Below are positions 18,842 through 28,170 of a DNA stretch of 64,000 nt, piece after piece. The stretch spans positions 19,012,860 through 19,076,859 of the forward strand of contig NC_067204.1 of the NCBI RefSeq assembly GCF_026262505.1. The letters run 5' to 3'. The position numbers and the translations under genes are program-made. The notes under the pieces were generated by a model. The model worked only from the letters and a program-made list of their open reading frames with translations. It was not told where the DNA came from and ran no database searches. Source of the stretch: Trichomonas vaginalis G3. Lineage: Eukaryota; Parabasalia; Trichomonadida; Trichomonadidae. Position 1 is the stretch's first letter. Each line of letters opens with the position of its first letter.

Positions 18842-19414
18842 ATGTCCGACGTTCCTCTTCCTGAATGCCTTCCAAAGCCAGAAGTACCGAAAGCACCAGC
18901 CCCTGCACCTCAGTTCCAGCAAGTACCTCCACCAAATTACTACCAATTTCCACCTCAATGTTACTACCCACCACAAGGCTTCCCGAACTACCCTCCTCAA
19001 CCTATGCCTTACTTCCCCAACCCTTGGATGTTCCAGCAAGCTCCACCCCAGCAATTCCAATCTCAATCCCAATCGAAGAGAGACCAAGACTTCGAAGAAG
19101 GTCTGAACCGCTTACGCAAAGAGTATGCTACAGCTCCAATGGAAGATGACAGGCTTTCAGTCTCTTCCCTCAAATCGACCGATTCGACTCGTACCACAGA
19201 TTCGGTCAAAGACAGAGACGACTACCTCAAGCAGTCTGAGAGACTCTTCATCTTACAGCCATTTACAGTTGGAGCTCTCAAGAACATGCGCAATTACGAA
19301 GGTCAGACACCAGCTGGAGACCGTAAAACAGACGTACTCGCAAGAGCAGTCCAACTGGTCAAGACAAAGACCGAGATAGTCGACTTCATTCTTGCAGCTT
19401 GCCCATACAAGTAA
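18842..19414 (+). CDS. Element 2 Pro/Gln/Tyr-rich protein
   Basis: 190 aa from ATG 18842 (MSDVPLPECLPK...); the frame extends upstream only through the iterons. Residues ~1-75 are low-complexity Pro/Gln/Tyr/Phe (PPPNYYQFPPQCYYPPQ), likely disordered. Residues ~80-190 are charged and helical with Ser/Thr-rich SVSSLKSTDSTRTTDSV, ending IVDFILAACPYK. A disordered head plus a folded tail is common in scaffold or matrix-type virion proteins, but nothing identifies it. Confidence 0.5.
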   Translation: MSDVPLPECLPKPEVPKAPAPAPQFQQVPPPNYYQFPPQCYYPPQGFPNYPPQPMPYFPNPWMFQQAPPQQFQSQSQSKRDQDFEEGLNRLRKEYATAPMEDDRLSVSSLKSTDSTRTTDSVKDRDDYLKQSERLFILQPFTVGALKNMRNYEGQTPAGDRKTDVLARAVQLVKTKTEIVDFILAACPYK

Positions 19415-19442
19415 AAAAATAAACAATTACGAGTTAAACTTT

Positions 19443-19643
19443 TTATTCTTTCTTTTCTGAGTTGTTTAGAGCTGGTTTCTCTTGTAGGAACCTTTCGTAC
19501 TCTTCCATGGTCATGTAATTGCGAATTTGGTACGCAATTCCAGGTTCGTTGTTTTTGAACCTTACGTATGTAACGCTTCCATCCTCCTCAGGGAAGTAAG
19601 CTGCTAACATCTGACCAAGTTTTCTCGGTGACTCGGAGCTCAT
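19443..19643 (-). CDS. Element 2 66-aa protein
   Basis: A short intact frame (MSSESPRKLGQMLAAYF...) converging on the preceding gene. The core SVTYVRFKNNEPGIAYQI looks like a small beta/alpha domain and the tail is charged. The upstream stretch holds T/A runs near the start. No family recognised. Confidence 0.4.
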   Translation of the reverse strand: MSSESPRKLGQMLAAYFPEEDGSVTYVRFKNNEPGIAYQIRNYMTMEEYERFLQEKPALNNSEKKE

Positions 19644-19689
19644 AAAAATGTCACTTTTTAAACGTTAAGTTTTTAGTCTTATTTTACCC

Positions 19690-19880
19690 TTTGTTTGTCA
19701 AGACTTCTTCGTAAATGTTTTGTCAAGACTTCTTCGTAAATGTTTTGTCAAGACTTCATCGTAATGAGTGTAAAGGACCCAAAAATATATTTTAGGTGAA
19801 GAGGTGAGATTTCACCTGTTTTTTCACCTGTTTTCTCACCCGTTGGATTTTCATGAATTTGTCATGAATTTCCTTAAGAT
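19690..19880 (+). repeat. Internal copy of the subterminal repeat
   Basis: Repeats the inner part of the left terminal repeat in the same orientation: tandem TGTCAAGACTTCTTCGTAAATG, then GTAATGAGTGTAAAGGACCC, a GGTGA/TCACC palindromic module at about 19796-19842, and ATTTTCATGAATTT. It lacks the outer GC-rich part, so it is not a full terminus. It lies just where composition changes and immediately upstream of the gene at 19935. Confidence 0.75.
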
Positions 19881-19934
19881 AAAAAATAAAGTTAGTTTTT
19901 TATAAAATATTTTTTTTATTTTTATTGTAAGAAC

Positions 19935-20849
19935 ATGTTAGCAACAACAGCACCAAACTCGTTAGTCATGAACCCAACTTCAATGTTAGTAGAGATGAAA
20001 AGCTTCATTCCTTCTTCATATACTTTCGAAACAGAAATCCAGAAGATAAAGCAAGAACTTCTCCAAGGAGATTTAGATTGCACTGCAAAAGATGAAGAAA
20101 ATGGACAATATCTTTATGAAATGCAGGACATTATTGACCATTTGCCTAAACTACCTGAAATCCAACAACAAAAACTCACTATTCCTGAATTCGACGAAAT
20201 TGAAGTGAAACCAACTGACTCAGTAGAAATAAAGAAGTTCATACGAAAGGTAAATTATGAATTCCTTGGTTTTCATTGCAACCATAAAGTTATGGACAAA
20301 GATTGCGATATGGTATATAAGAACATCTCTGACATATATAAATCTGGGGAGTTTAAGACCTACGACAACTTTGTTTCGTTAGCTGCAAAATGTGTATGGC
20401 AGATAAGAGATAAAGATAGAAGGGGTGGGGTATGGAACGGACAAATAAAACCCGCAACTTTTGAGTTAAAGAAAACCATTGACGCCTTGGTTGTTTTAGC
20501 AGGTAAGGTTTCAGAATATAACGCAAAAATGAACCCGCAATGTTCAAAATGTAAAGCAGCAATTAGGAAATATAACTACTCCGTCAAAGAGATAGAAAGA
20601 ATGAGAAACGACTATGCAGATTTAAAGAAAGAAGCAGAAAAGCCAGCAGAAAATAAAATGGACATGTTAGAATTTCTGAACAAAAACTATCCAACAGCAG
20701 ACGATTTCCTTCTATCTGATGTCAAGAAGAAGTATAAAGAAACTTTCGGTATCGTTAAAACATTCGATGTACTAAAAGAAGAAATAGAAGCTACGAAATT
20801 GTTTAGGATTTCAAATATACATCGTACAATTCATGTAAAACGCTTATAA
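19935..20849 (+). CDS. Element 2 304-aa unknown protein with Cys pair
   Basis: An intact 304-aa frame. Mostly helical, with NPQCSKCKAAIRKYN near the middle (a possible half zinc-binding site), a coiled stretch after it (VKEIERMRNDYADLKKEAE), and a C-terminal part NKNYPTADDFLLSDVKKKYKE that resembles winged-helix-like viral regulatory tails. Framed by an end-like repeat upstream and two inverted end-like modules downstream. Possibly a replication or DNA-binding factor; not recognised. Confidence 0.5.
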   Translation: MLATTAPNSLVMNPTSMLVEMKSFIPSSYTFETEIQKIKQELLQGDLDCTAKDEENGQYLYEMQDIIDHLPKLPEIQQQKLTIPEFDEIEVKPTDSVEIKKFIRKVNYEFLGFHCNHKVMDKDCDMVYKNISDIYKSGEFKTYDNFVSLAAKCVWQIRDKDRRGGVWNGQIKPATFELKKTIDALVVLAGKVSEYNAKMNPQCSKCKAAIRKYNYSVKEIERMRNDYADLKKEAEKPAENKMDMLEFLNKNYPTADDFLLSDVKKKYKETFGIVKTFDVLKEEIEATKLFRISNIHRTIHVKRL

Positions 20850-20859
20850 AATAACTGGG

Positions 20860-21135
20860 GTGAAAAATTAGGTGAAAAAAGAGGTGAAATCTCACCTCTT
20901 CACCTAAAATATATTTTTATTGAATTCAGCAACAAAATTCTGAGTAAAATAATTTTTAGGGCATGTGTCAAACCGTTGAGTTTTCACAAAATTTAAAAAA
21001 TAACGTTTACCATGCAAAACGTTTGTGAAAAAAGAGGTGAAAAATTAGGTGAAAAAAGAGGTGAAATCTCACCTCTTCACCTAAATTATATTTTTGCTGA
21101 ATTCAGCACAAAAATCATGAATTTCCTTAAGATAG
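20860..21135 (-). repeat. Two palindromic end-like modules in right-end orientation
   Basis: At ~20867-20920 and ~21028-21090 the motif TTAGGTGAAAAAAGAGGTGA-A-TCTCACCTCTTCACCTAAA occurs twice in the opposite orientation to the copy at 19796, each followed by a TGAATTCAGCA-type stretch. They match the inner module of the terminal repeats. The second is followed by CATGAATTTCCTTAAGATA, also present upstream of 19935, so the two genes share a duplicated leader. Confidence 0.7.
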
Positions 21136-21193
21136 AAAAAATAAAGTTAGTTTTATTTTTATTTATTTTTTTATTTTGTATGTAAGGACAGAT

Positions 21194-21996
21194 ATGTCAA
21201 CATCAGAGAACACAACAACTGCTATCGTTCATGAAGCTATAAATGAAGAATATGAGTGGGTTCAGTTTAACAAACAACTCCGTCTCATTCGTTCGGTCAA
21301 AGACGATATGTACCAAATGCAAAGTATTTTGACAGCATGTTTTGCTCCAGATACCAAACATACAGACGATTGGTTCAAAAACCAAAGCACACAAGAACTT
21401 TTGAGCGAAGCACAGCGAGACCGACTTTTATCTGGGTCGCCTAAAACTCATGAAAATCGTAAAAATTTGCCAAATGGTTTGAGAGGATATTATGTACATA
21501 GACTTCTTGTAAATGCTGTTGCAATGTGGGCTTCGCTCGTTATGCTTGGTATATTTACAGACTTCTTGACGAAATTCATAGACAAGAACGTGAAGAGATG
21601 GAAAACAAGCTTGAAGCAAAAGACAAAAGCATTCAGAAAAGAATACCACGTTCGGTACCAAAAGGAAAGGAAAAGAACTATAAGTATATGATTTATACTG
21701 AAGAGTTGGAGAAAGAAGAAGACAGAGATATGGTTATGTTGCATTTAGTCAGAAGAAACAACAAAAGCTTTTACGACCTTGCTAAGATTTACAAATCTGA
21801 CAGAAATTGGTTCTATCGCGAAAACTTACCGATTTCAATGACCCCAAATGAAGATGTGAAACAAATAGTTCAAGATACGTTACCTCAAACACACTATGAT
21901 ATGAAAGGTTGTACAATTCTTACCTTCAAAGAAGATTTGCCATTGTTAAAGGAAAAAATAACAGAGTATTTTGACAACTTCAAACAAGCAGAGTAA
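21194..21996 (+). pseudogene. KilA-N/MSV199-like viral regulatory gene, fossil
   Basis: The middle has RGYYVHRLLVNAVAMWAS, a hallmark of the MSV199/KilA-N group of DNA-binding proteins found in large DNA viruses. A coiled segment (LLDEIHRQEREEMENKLEA) follows, and a C-terminal domain of about 110 aa resembles the partner domain usual for these proteins. Broken, about one break. In large viruses these proteins are thought to regulate host or viral DNA. Confidence 0.65.
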
Positions 21997-22011
21997 ATGA
22001 ACTCTTTATTT

Positions 22012-22890
22012 TTACGCTTGACTTTTTACAATTTGAACTTTGTTTGCGTAGATATGAATTCTGAAAGAAGTATGAGGGTCTTGTATGACTTTGTACTTCT
22101 CCCATAGTTCATATCTGTCAAACTTACCTGCCATGGACTCTTTCATAAGTTCCATGAAATCGTCTTCGGACAATCCAGGGAAAAGTATAATATCAGTAAG
22201 TATTCTCTTTACATCCTTACTTAAACTCTTGGCTGTCTGTACACATATTACGACTGAAATGTTAAAGTGTCTGAGCTTCTTAAGAATTCGACACATGTCT
22301 TGTTCTCTGTTCTTTAACAAAGGATGAGAGGCGAAATCATCTAAGATAAGAAGACATCTCTGAGGGTACGTTTTCCAATCGTAAGATTGCAATTTCTTCG
22401 AAATGTATTCTATCTCTTTCTGTTTGTTTCTGAAGTGTTTCTTCTCTAATATTCTCTGCATTTCCTCATTTGGGTCTTTAAACTTCGAATTTATATACTC
22501 ATTTATAGCATTATACTTCAAAACTCTCTTTGGTACTTCTTTATCCAATCTAACAACTCAGAGTCTTTTATACATACTAACTTAGACTTCTTTATAATAT
22601 CTTTGAACGAATTGACGGTTTGGTCAAATTGACCAGAAGTCGAACAATAACAACTAACTCATAGAATGGGTTCTTCTCATCTAGTTCTTGGTTGTTTGCA
22701 GCCATTTTAAGATAAGTGAAAGTCTTACCCGACCCAGGTGGTGCAATTAGACCTGTTATACCATTCTGAGCAAATAAGAACTTGTCATGTATAGGCTTTA
22801 TCTGAGCATTTTCTAACTTCCTCTTGTTCTTGTTTAAAACATTCTCAAATTTCTTGTCAATGTCAGCAAACTTTTTTCTAACATATTTTT
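22012..22890 (-). pseudogene. A32-like (FtsK/HerA) genome-packaging ATPase, fossil
   Basis: Minus-strand gene. The Walker A (PPGSGKTF) is seen near 22730, the Walker B (RCLLILDDFAS) near 22350, and an arginine/sensor stretch (ISVVICVQTAKSL) after it. These are the marks of the A32-type packaging ATPase shared by Mavericks, virophages and large DNA viruses, which pumps DNA into the capsid. Broken, about two breaks. Confidence 0.75.
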
Positions 22891-22919
22891 AGAAAAATTA
22901 AAATTTTTATCTTTAGAAA

Positions 22920-23375
22920 ATGTCTAGCGATTTCGCTATCTATATTCGAGACAAGCTTTTTGACAGCAAAACATCTGTCGACCATAAAATCTTACATAGT
23001 GTAAACAAGAAAGGTGAATTTGTTCTAAAGTTCTGTTTCTGGGAATATGACAAGAACCATAAAAACATTAAGCAGAGCAGTCTTAAAATTTGTCAATGAC
23101 AGACTTGTTGACAGAGATGACGCCCTCTTGGAGAGATGAAGTCCAACAAAACTTCTTAGAATGCAAAGAAGACACAATGCGCTGTTCTTGAAGATGAAAT
23201 AGAAAACAGAATAGAGAGAGCTATTAAAGGACAAAAGAACTTTTACAGAAATATGGTTCTGAGAAATTTGACGTCTCACCACCAGAAAAGAAGAAGAAAG
23301 GAAAGAAAGAAAGAAAAAAGTAGAAGAGAAGAAAGAAACCTGAACCAGTTCCAGAGAAGGTGAGATATGACATGT
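22920..23375 (+). pseudogene. Element 2 unknown lysine-rich gene, broken
   Basis: Opens with ATTTTTATCTTTAGAAAATG and MSSDFAIYIRDKLFD. Its far end is a Lys/Glu-rich low-complexity run (AGAAAGA-type DNA near 23290-23330). Divergent from the packaging ATPase. No family recognised. About four breaks. Confidence 0.35.
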
Positions 23376-23477
23376 AAAATAAAATGTTATTTTTAGAACA
23401 TTTCTGGGTCAATGTCAATGTTCTCTTCCTCTTTAGGAGTAAACACTGGCTTAGACTCTAAAATCTTTTTACCCAAT

Positions 23478-23813
23478 TTAACCTTGAACTTCTACAACTT
23501 TAGACTCATAATATTCATAGTCGTCTGTCTTCTTTGGTTCATAAGGTATAACAAGTTTGTATGCTTTGCCTTCTTTAAGGTTTGAAAACCTTCTGTCAAA
23601 ATTTTCTTTGACTGCTAACAAACCTTCTATGTCTAAGTCTTCAAATTTCGCACCATTTTTAGTCACAATAGCAAACTTAACTGGTTCGATGTTCCAAACT
23701 TTGTCAAATGAAGACTTTTCAAAATGGTAGAAGTAAACATTCAAATATGTGAATGGGTCTAGTTCTTCTTTGACTTCTGTCATGTACTTGTTTACTGAGA
23801 TGAATTTCGTCAT
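23478..23813 (-). CDS. Element 2 111-aa unknown protein
   Basis: An intact frame (MTKFISVNKYMTEVKEE...) rich in Tyr, Phe and acidic residues. The middle is FAIVTKNGAKFEDLDIEGLL and the end VIPYEPKKTDDYEYYE. Preceded by the leader TTTTTTTATCCGATAGAAAAG, nearly identical to the leader of the next upstream gene on the same strand. A ssDNA-binding-like or accessory role beside the helicase is possible, but nothing proves it. Confidence 0.5.
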   Translation of the reverse strand: MTKFISVNKYMTEVKEELDPFTYLNVYFYHFEKSSFDKVWNIEPVKFAIVTKNGAKFEDLDIEGLLAVKENFDRRFSNLKEGKAYKLVIPYEPKKTDDYEYYESKVVEVQG

Positions 23814-23859
23814 CTTTTCTATCGGATAAAAAAATATTTTTTTTTAAATTTACTCAGAA

Positions 23860-24182
23860 AAATTATTTCTTTCTATATACACCATTCCGAACTTTGAAAA
23901 GATGTTTTATACCAGCATAGAATTTTTCTCTAGAGCTTGGTCTTATATCGTTTTCATGACAATATTTTCTATATTCTTCATATAAAGCCTTTTTTTCATA
24001 CATTTCATAAGACAATCTAACCAGAATAGCGCATATCCATTTTCGTTATCTAGGTCTCTATATGTTTCTTCTGTTTGTAGAATTTCGCTTTCTCTATTTA
24101 GTTCTATGTCTATATATTGTGGCTTAAAAAGATGTGGGCAAGAAGGGTCTGGCGCTATGTAAAAAGTTAATTTTTCTGTCAT
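23860..24182 (-). pseudogene. Element 2 small gene with a helicase-tail-like 3' end
   Basis: A 79-aa frame (23943-24182; MTEKLTFYIAPDPSC...) preceded by TTTTATCCGATAGAAAAAG. The DNA from about 23860 to 24000 strongly resembles the last ~140 bases of the SF3 helicase gene next door (for example CTATATACACCATTC). The gene appears to combine an unrelated front with a duplicated helicase C-terminal segment. About one break. Confidence 0.45.
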
Positions 24183-24219
24183 CTTTTTCTATCGGATAAA
24201 AAAATATTTTTTTTAAAAT

Positions 24220-25455
24220 TTACTCAGAAAAAATTTTCTTTGTATATACACCATTCTGAACATCTAAAAGAGTTTTGACATTTGCCAAGAATGTTCGTTT
24301 AGAAGCTGTCATATAACCATATTCTTGACAATATTGTTTATACGAATCGTACAATGACCTTTCATCTAAACACTCAAAGTTGCTTTCTTCTATGAACAGT
24401 TCATATACACTCTTGTTTGCTTCTAACAATGTTTGTCTCTCTTCGGTATGTGGAATTTGTCTTGGATTGAACTTAGAAATATCTAATGTCATGAAATATG
24501 AGAACAAATGGTTGTAAAACTCTGGTGTCAAAGTTTCTGCTAAGTCGTCAAAATATTCTGTATCTTGCATATGAGAATCTGACGTTCTGACAACTACATA
24601 TCTTCTGTCAGAACTTTCTAACTTCATCGGAACAGCATTGTTTGAAACCATAATGAAATTTGCAACATTTTCACAAACTCTTTGGTCTTTATATTTTCTT
24701 TCAACAACTCCAACTTTATCTGTTATAAGACTCTTCAAAGCATCTGAGTTTAAAACTTTTGTTGTATCTATACTTTGAAGTTCATTGCAAACTATAAGTT
24801 TCATATTCTCTATTGAGGAGTTAAACTTGCCACAGATGTTTTCTAAGTTTGTCATATTAGGGTTCGAATAACCTTCTAACAGTTTGCATAAGATATCTGT
24901 AAAGAATGTGTTCTTACCTGTTCCTTGTTTTCCAATTATAATGAGAGCAGTTTCATTTTTAGCACTTGGATGTTGTAAGATGTTTGCAAACCAACATAAG
25001 ATATACTCATAGACTCTTTCGTTTCCATTGCATATAATTTCTTTGACATGGTCTAACCAAGCTTCTATAACATTTTCTTTCCATTCTACTTGTTCGTATT
25101 TATATCCAGTGAAGATAGAATAGAAGTTTGGAGAAGGTGTATAAAACTTTATACCACGAACTGAAAAATCTTCAAGTTTTGACAATAAGATATCCCAAGC
25201 ATCTAACATCTTCATGCCAACTTGTACGACTTTTATTTTCTTAAGTTTCTGTCTACATTCTTGTTCAGACACTATCGTCGCTCTTGGTTTGTTAAAGACA
25301 ACATCCCATTCTTTCATAACATAACATTCTGGGGCAGAGTCGACATAAATGACTAAACGTTTCAAATTCTCGACTGCTTTGTTATAGTCTCTAAATGGAC
25401 ACATATTTCTGAACGCTTGGAAGTCATAAAAATCTGAAACATCTATTCTGTACAT
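24220..25455 (-). CDS. SF3 helicase (D5/virophage-type)
   Basis: An intact 411-aa protein. Residues ~1-150 form an N-terminal D5N-like part. Walker A is IIGKQGTGKNTFF (~177), Walker B is LIVCNELQS (~223), and SF3 motif C is ANFIMVSNNAVP (~270) followed by the Arg finger region SSDRRYVVV. The C-terminal ~90 aa look like a winged helix (SLYDSYKQYCQEYG). SF3 helicases unwind DNA at viral origins. No primase domain is visible in this gene. Finding it together with a family B polymerase in one element is noteworthy. One of the best-preserved core genes. Confidence 0.9.
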   Translation of the reverse strand: MYRIDVSDFYDFQAFRNMCPFRDYNKAVENLKRLVIYVDSAPECYVMKEWDVVFNKPRATIVSEQECRQKLKKIKVVQVGMKMLDAWDILLSKLEDFSVRGIKFYTPSPNFYSIFTGYKYEQVEWKENVIEAWLDHVKEIICNGNERVYEYILCWFANILQHPSAKNETALIIIGKQGTGKNTFFTDILCKLLEGYSNPNMTNLENICGKFNSSIENMKLIVCNELQSIDTTKVLNSDALKSLITDKVGVVERKYKDQRVCENVANFIMVSNNAVPMKLESSDRRYVVVRTSDSHMQDTEYFDDLAETLTPEFYNHLFSYFMTLDISKFNPRQIPHTEERQTLLEANKSVYELFIEESNFECLDERSLYDSYKQYCQEYGYMTASKRTFLANVKTLLDVQNGVYTKKIFSE

Positions 25456-25483
25456 TTTTATAAAAATAAAAAAAATATTTTTT

Positions 25484-26271
25484 TTATTCTTGAGCTATTT
25501 GTTGCATTTGTTGTTCTTGAGCTATTTGTTGTTGAAGTTGTTCTTGTAATACAATACTTTCACCAGTTGCATCTTCCAATTCGAAACTTTCTGCCGTCAT
25601 TGACAAATACATAGGACATAAAAGTTTTACAGGAACAAAGTTTGCGTCAACTAATGTCAACGTTATACTTGCCAAAGTGTTTGAGTTCACTAAGGTTGAA
25701 AATTCTGCATTCGAATGAACAATAGGCAAACCAGCAGAGAAAGTGTTGTTTATACGCATAAGTATCTTTTGGTCATAGTAGTTTCTGTCGACATTCGAAT
25801 AACACTTTGAACCTAAGTTTGAAAACAATATATAAAATAGGTGTACTTAAAGTCAATGGAACAGACATTCCTTGTATGACACCTTTCCTGTTATAGGAAA
25901 CTGTTGGTAGTAAAAACCAGATATAAGTTTGTATTATAGCTCATATTGTTATAGTAAACTCAGTCGGACATCCAAACATAATGAAACCTGCTCTAGTTGC
26001 AGCACATGTTACACTCGTCCTTAAAGTATTAAATAAGTCAACAAAACCTGTTGGTGGTATATCTGAGTAAGTATCTTCAAAGAAGTATTTTTTACCATTC
26101 ACAACAATAAAATCTTCTGGTGTCAAAAGAGCAAAAACAAGCTTTAGTCGTCATTGTGTTTAAGGTTAGTTTACAATATCGTCCTTGAGGACTTTGTAAG
26201 TTTGTTGTTATAGAATTATATGACTCAGGGTTTTTAGTCGTAATAGTATAAACCATTGTGTCTTCTGCCAT
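25484..26271 (-). pseudogene. Probable minor capsid (penton, single jelly-roll), fossil
   Basis: A minus-strand region with beta-rich protein: YSDIPPTGFVDLFNTLRTSV, GFIMFGCPTEFTIT, and at the far end ASITLTLVDANFVPVKLLC followed by a Gln-rich tail of IAQEQQMQQ type. The composition, size (~260 codons) and place between helicase and capsid genes suit a Maverick penton protein. The call is by context and style, not by a defining motif. Broken, about three or four breaks. Confidence 0.45.
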
Positions 26272-26275
26272 TTAC

Positions 26276-26854
26276 TTAGCAAATAAATTTTAATGAAATG
26301 TTGTGGTCGTCAAATATTTTTATAACGTCTGGGAAACTATACTTTAAGTTCAACGTTTCACCTCCTTTCATAACGTATATCTTGTCAATGACATTATATG
26401 AAACACCACAGCAACTAACGTCGGGTTCTATTTCTTTGATGTTTATATCGTCTGCCTCTGTCAAAAGTTTCAATAGTTCTTTCAAAACTTCATGAGGTGC
26501 AATGACATATGAGTTCACTTTTACAGGGTTGTGTTCGACCAAGTTTAACATTATACCTAAAGCTTGACAAATCTTCTCCTGAGTTTTAAGCTTATCTTTC
26601 AGTTGCATGTAGTCGTTTCGAATATCTGCAACAGAACTTAAGTCTCTGCTAACTTCAGGATATGTTGGTTCTTTTACAGGAACAATTGTTATACCATCTT
26701 CGTCTTCGTATGGTTTCCCCACTTCAACATCTCTGTCTTTGACATTGACAACAACACTTTGACTGTTTGTTTGAGTTGGTGAATTTAACTTCACATCTGC
26801 CACCGCCATTAAACCTTTTGAAACACTTACGCTTTTATTTTTCGGAAATGACAT
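26276..26854 (-). CDS. Element 2 192-aa unknown protein
   Basis: The frame is open to 26914; I prefer the ATG at 26854 (MSFPKNKSVSV...), giving 192 aa. The front is Ser/Val/Asp-rich and probably disordered. A coiled coil follows (DIRNDYMQLKDKLKTQEKI), then a globular C-terminal domain (MKGGETLNLKYSFPDVIKIF). It begins just beyond the hairpin array and is transcribed away from it. No recognised family. Confidence 0.5.
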   Translation of the reverse strand: MSFPKNKSVSVSKGLMAVADVKLNSPTQTNSQSVVVNVKDRDVEVGKPYEDEDGITIVPVKEPTYPEVSRDLSSVADIRNDYMQLKDKLKTQEKICQALGIMLNLVEHNPVKVNSYVIAPHEVLKELLKLLTEADDINIKEIEPDVSCCGVSYNVIDKIYVMKGGETLNLKYSFPDVIKIFDDHNISLKFIC

Positions 26855-26954
26855 TTTTCTTATATACGAAAAAAAGAGATCTGACATTGTGTCAGATCTC
26901 AGTAAAAGTGACATTTACATGTCAAAAAAATAGAATGAGTTTAAGTAATTAAAA

Positions 26955-28170
26955 TTGAGGGTGAGAGTAGTATTGTATGAAATAATATCTCTCACCCTCA
27001 TCATCTATGGCGCCGAAAAAATTTTGGTGAAATGCGACCACATTTCACCAAAATTTCTCGGCGCCATATAGAGAACTAGAGCCTGTGAGGTACTGATACT
27101 ATCCATGTACCTCGCAGGCTCTAGTTCCAAGCCAAAATGGCTAAAAATTGCCCGCAATTGTTCACATTGCGGGCAATTTTTAGCCATTTGGCCTGGGAAT
27201 TGGAGGGTGAGAGTAGTATTGTATGAAATAATATCTCTCACCCTCCAATTCATCCTATGGCGCCGAAAAAATTTTGGTGAAAATGCGACCACATTTCACC
27301 AAAATTTCTCGGCGCCAATATAGAGAACTAGAGCCTGTGAGGTACTGATACTATCCATGTACCTCGCAGGCTCTAGTTCCAAGCCAAAATGGCTAAAAAT
27401 TGCCCGCAATTGTTCACATTGCGGGCAATTTTTAGCCATTTTGGCTGGGAATTGGAGGGTGAGAGTAGTATTGTATGAAATAATATCTCTCACCCTCCAA
27501 TTCATCCTATGGCGCCGAAAAATTTTGTGAAATGCGACCACATTTCACCAAAATTTCTCGGCGCCATATAGAGAACTAGAGCCTGTGAGGTACTGATACT
27601 ATCCATGTACCTCGCAGGCTCTAGTTCCAAGCCAAAATGGCTAAAAATTGCCCGCAATTGTTCACATTGCCGGGCAATTTTTAGCCATTTTGGCTGGGAA
27701 TTGAGGGTGAGAAGTAGTATTGTATGAAATAATATCTCTCACCCTCCAATTCATCCTATGGCGCCGAAAAAATTTTGGTGAAATGCGACCACATTTCACC
27801 AAAATTTCTCGGCGCCATATTAGAGAACTAGAGCCTGTGAGGTACTGATACTATCCATGTACCTCGCAGGCTCTAGTTCCAAGCCAAAATGGCTAAAAAT
27901 TGCCCGCAATTGTTCACATTGCGGGCAATTTTTAGCCATTTTGGCTGGGAATTGGAGGGTGAGAGTAGTATTGTATGAAATAATATCTCTCACCCTCCAA
28001 TTCATCCTATGGCGCCGAAAAAATTTTGGTGAAATGCGACCACATTTCACCAAAATTTCTCGGCGCCATATAGAGAACTAGAGCCTGTGAGGTACTGATA
28101 CTATCCATGTACCTCGCAGGCTCTAGTTCCAAGCCAAAATGGCTAAAAATTGCCCGCAATTGTTCACATT
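26955..28170. repeat. Tandem array of ~250-bp units, each made of four long hairpins
   Basis: About 4.7 units. The GGCGCC marker occurs at 27009, 27259, 27511, 27760 and 28011, giving spacings of 249-252. Each unit holds four inverted repeats: D (AATTGGAGGGTGAGAG/CTCTCACCCTCCAATT, 16 bp), A (GGCGCCGA..., ~25 bp with a mismatch or two, GGTGAAAT at the tip), B (GAACTAGAGCCTG..., ~21 bp) and C (AGCCAAAATGGCTAAAAATT..., ~29 bp). Little of a unit is unpaired. The array starts with a shortened hairpin D and ends inside hairpin C. It lies between the divergent genes at 26854 and 28331. Not coding. Confidence 0.93.

Noticed and set aside
27005-28081. Several 70-95-aa frames on both strands in the hairpin array
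   Set aside because: They repeat with the array and read through inverted repeats on both strands, so they are a by-product of the hairpins.
26955-28170. CRISPR array
   Set aside because: Units are contiguous 250-bp repeats with no variable spacers, and the genome is eukaryotic.
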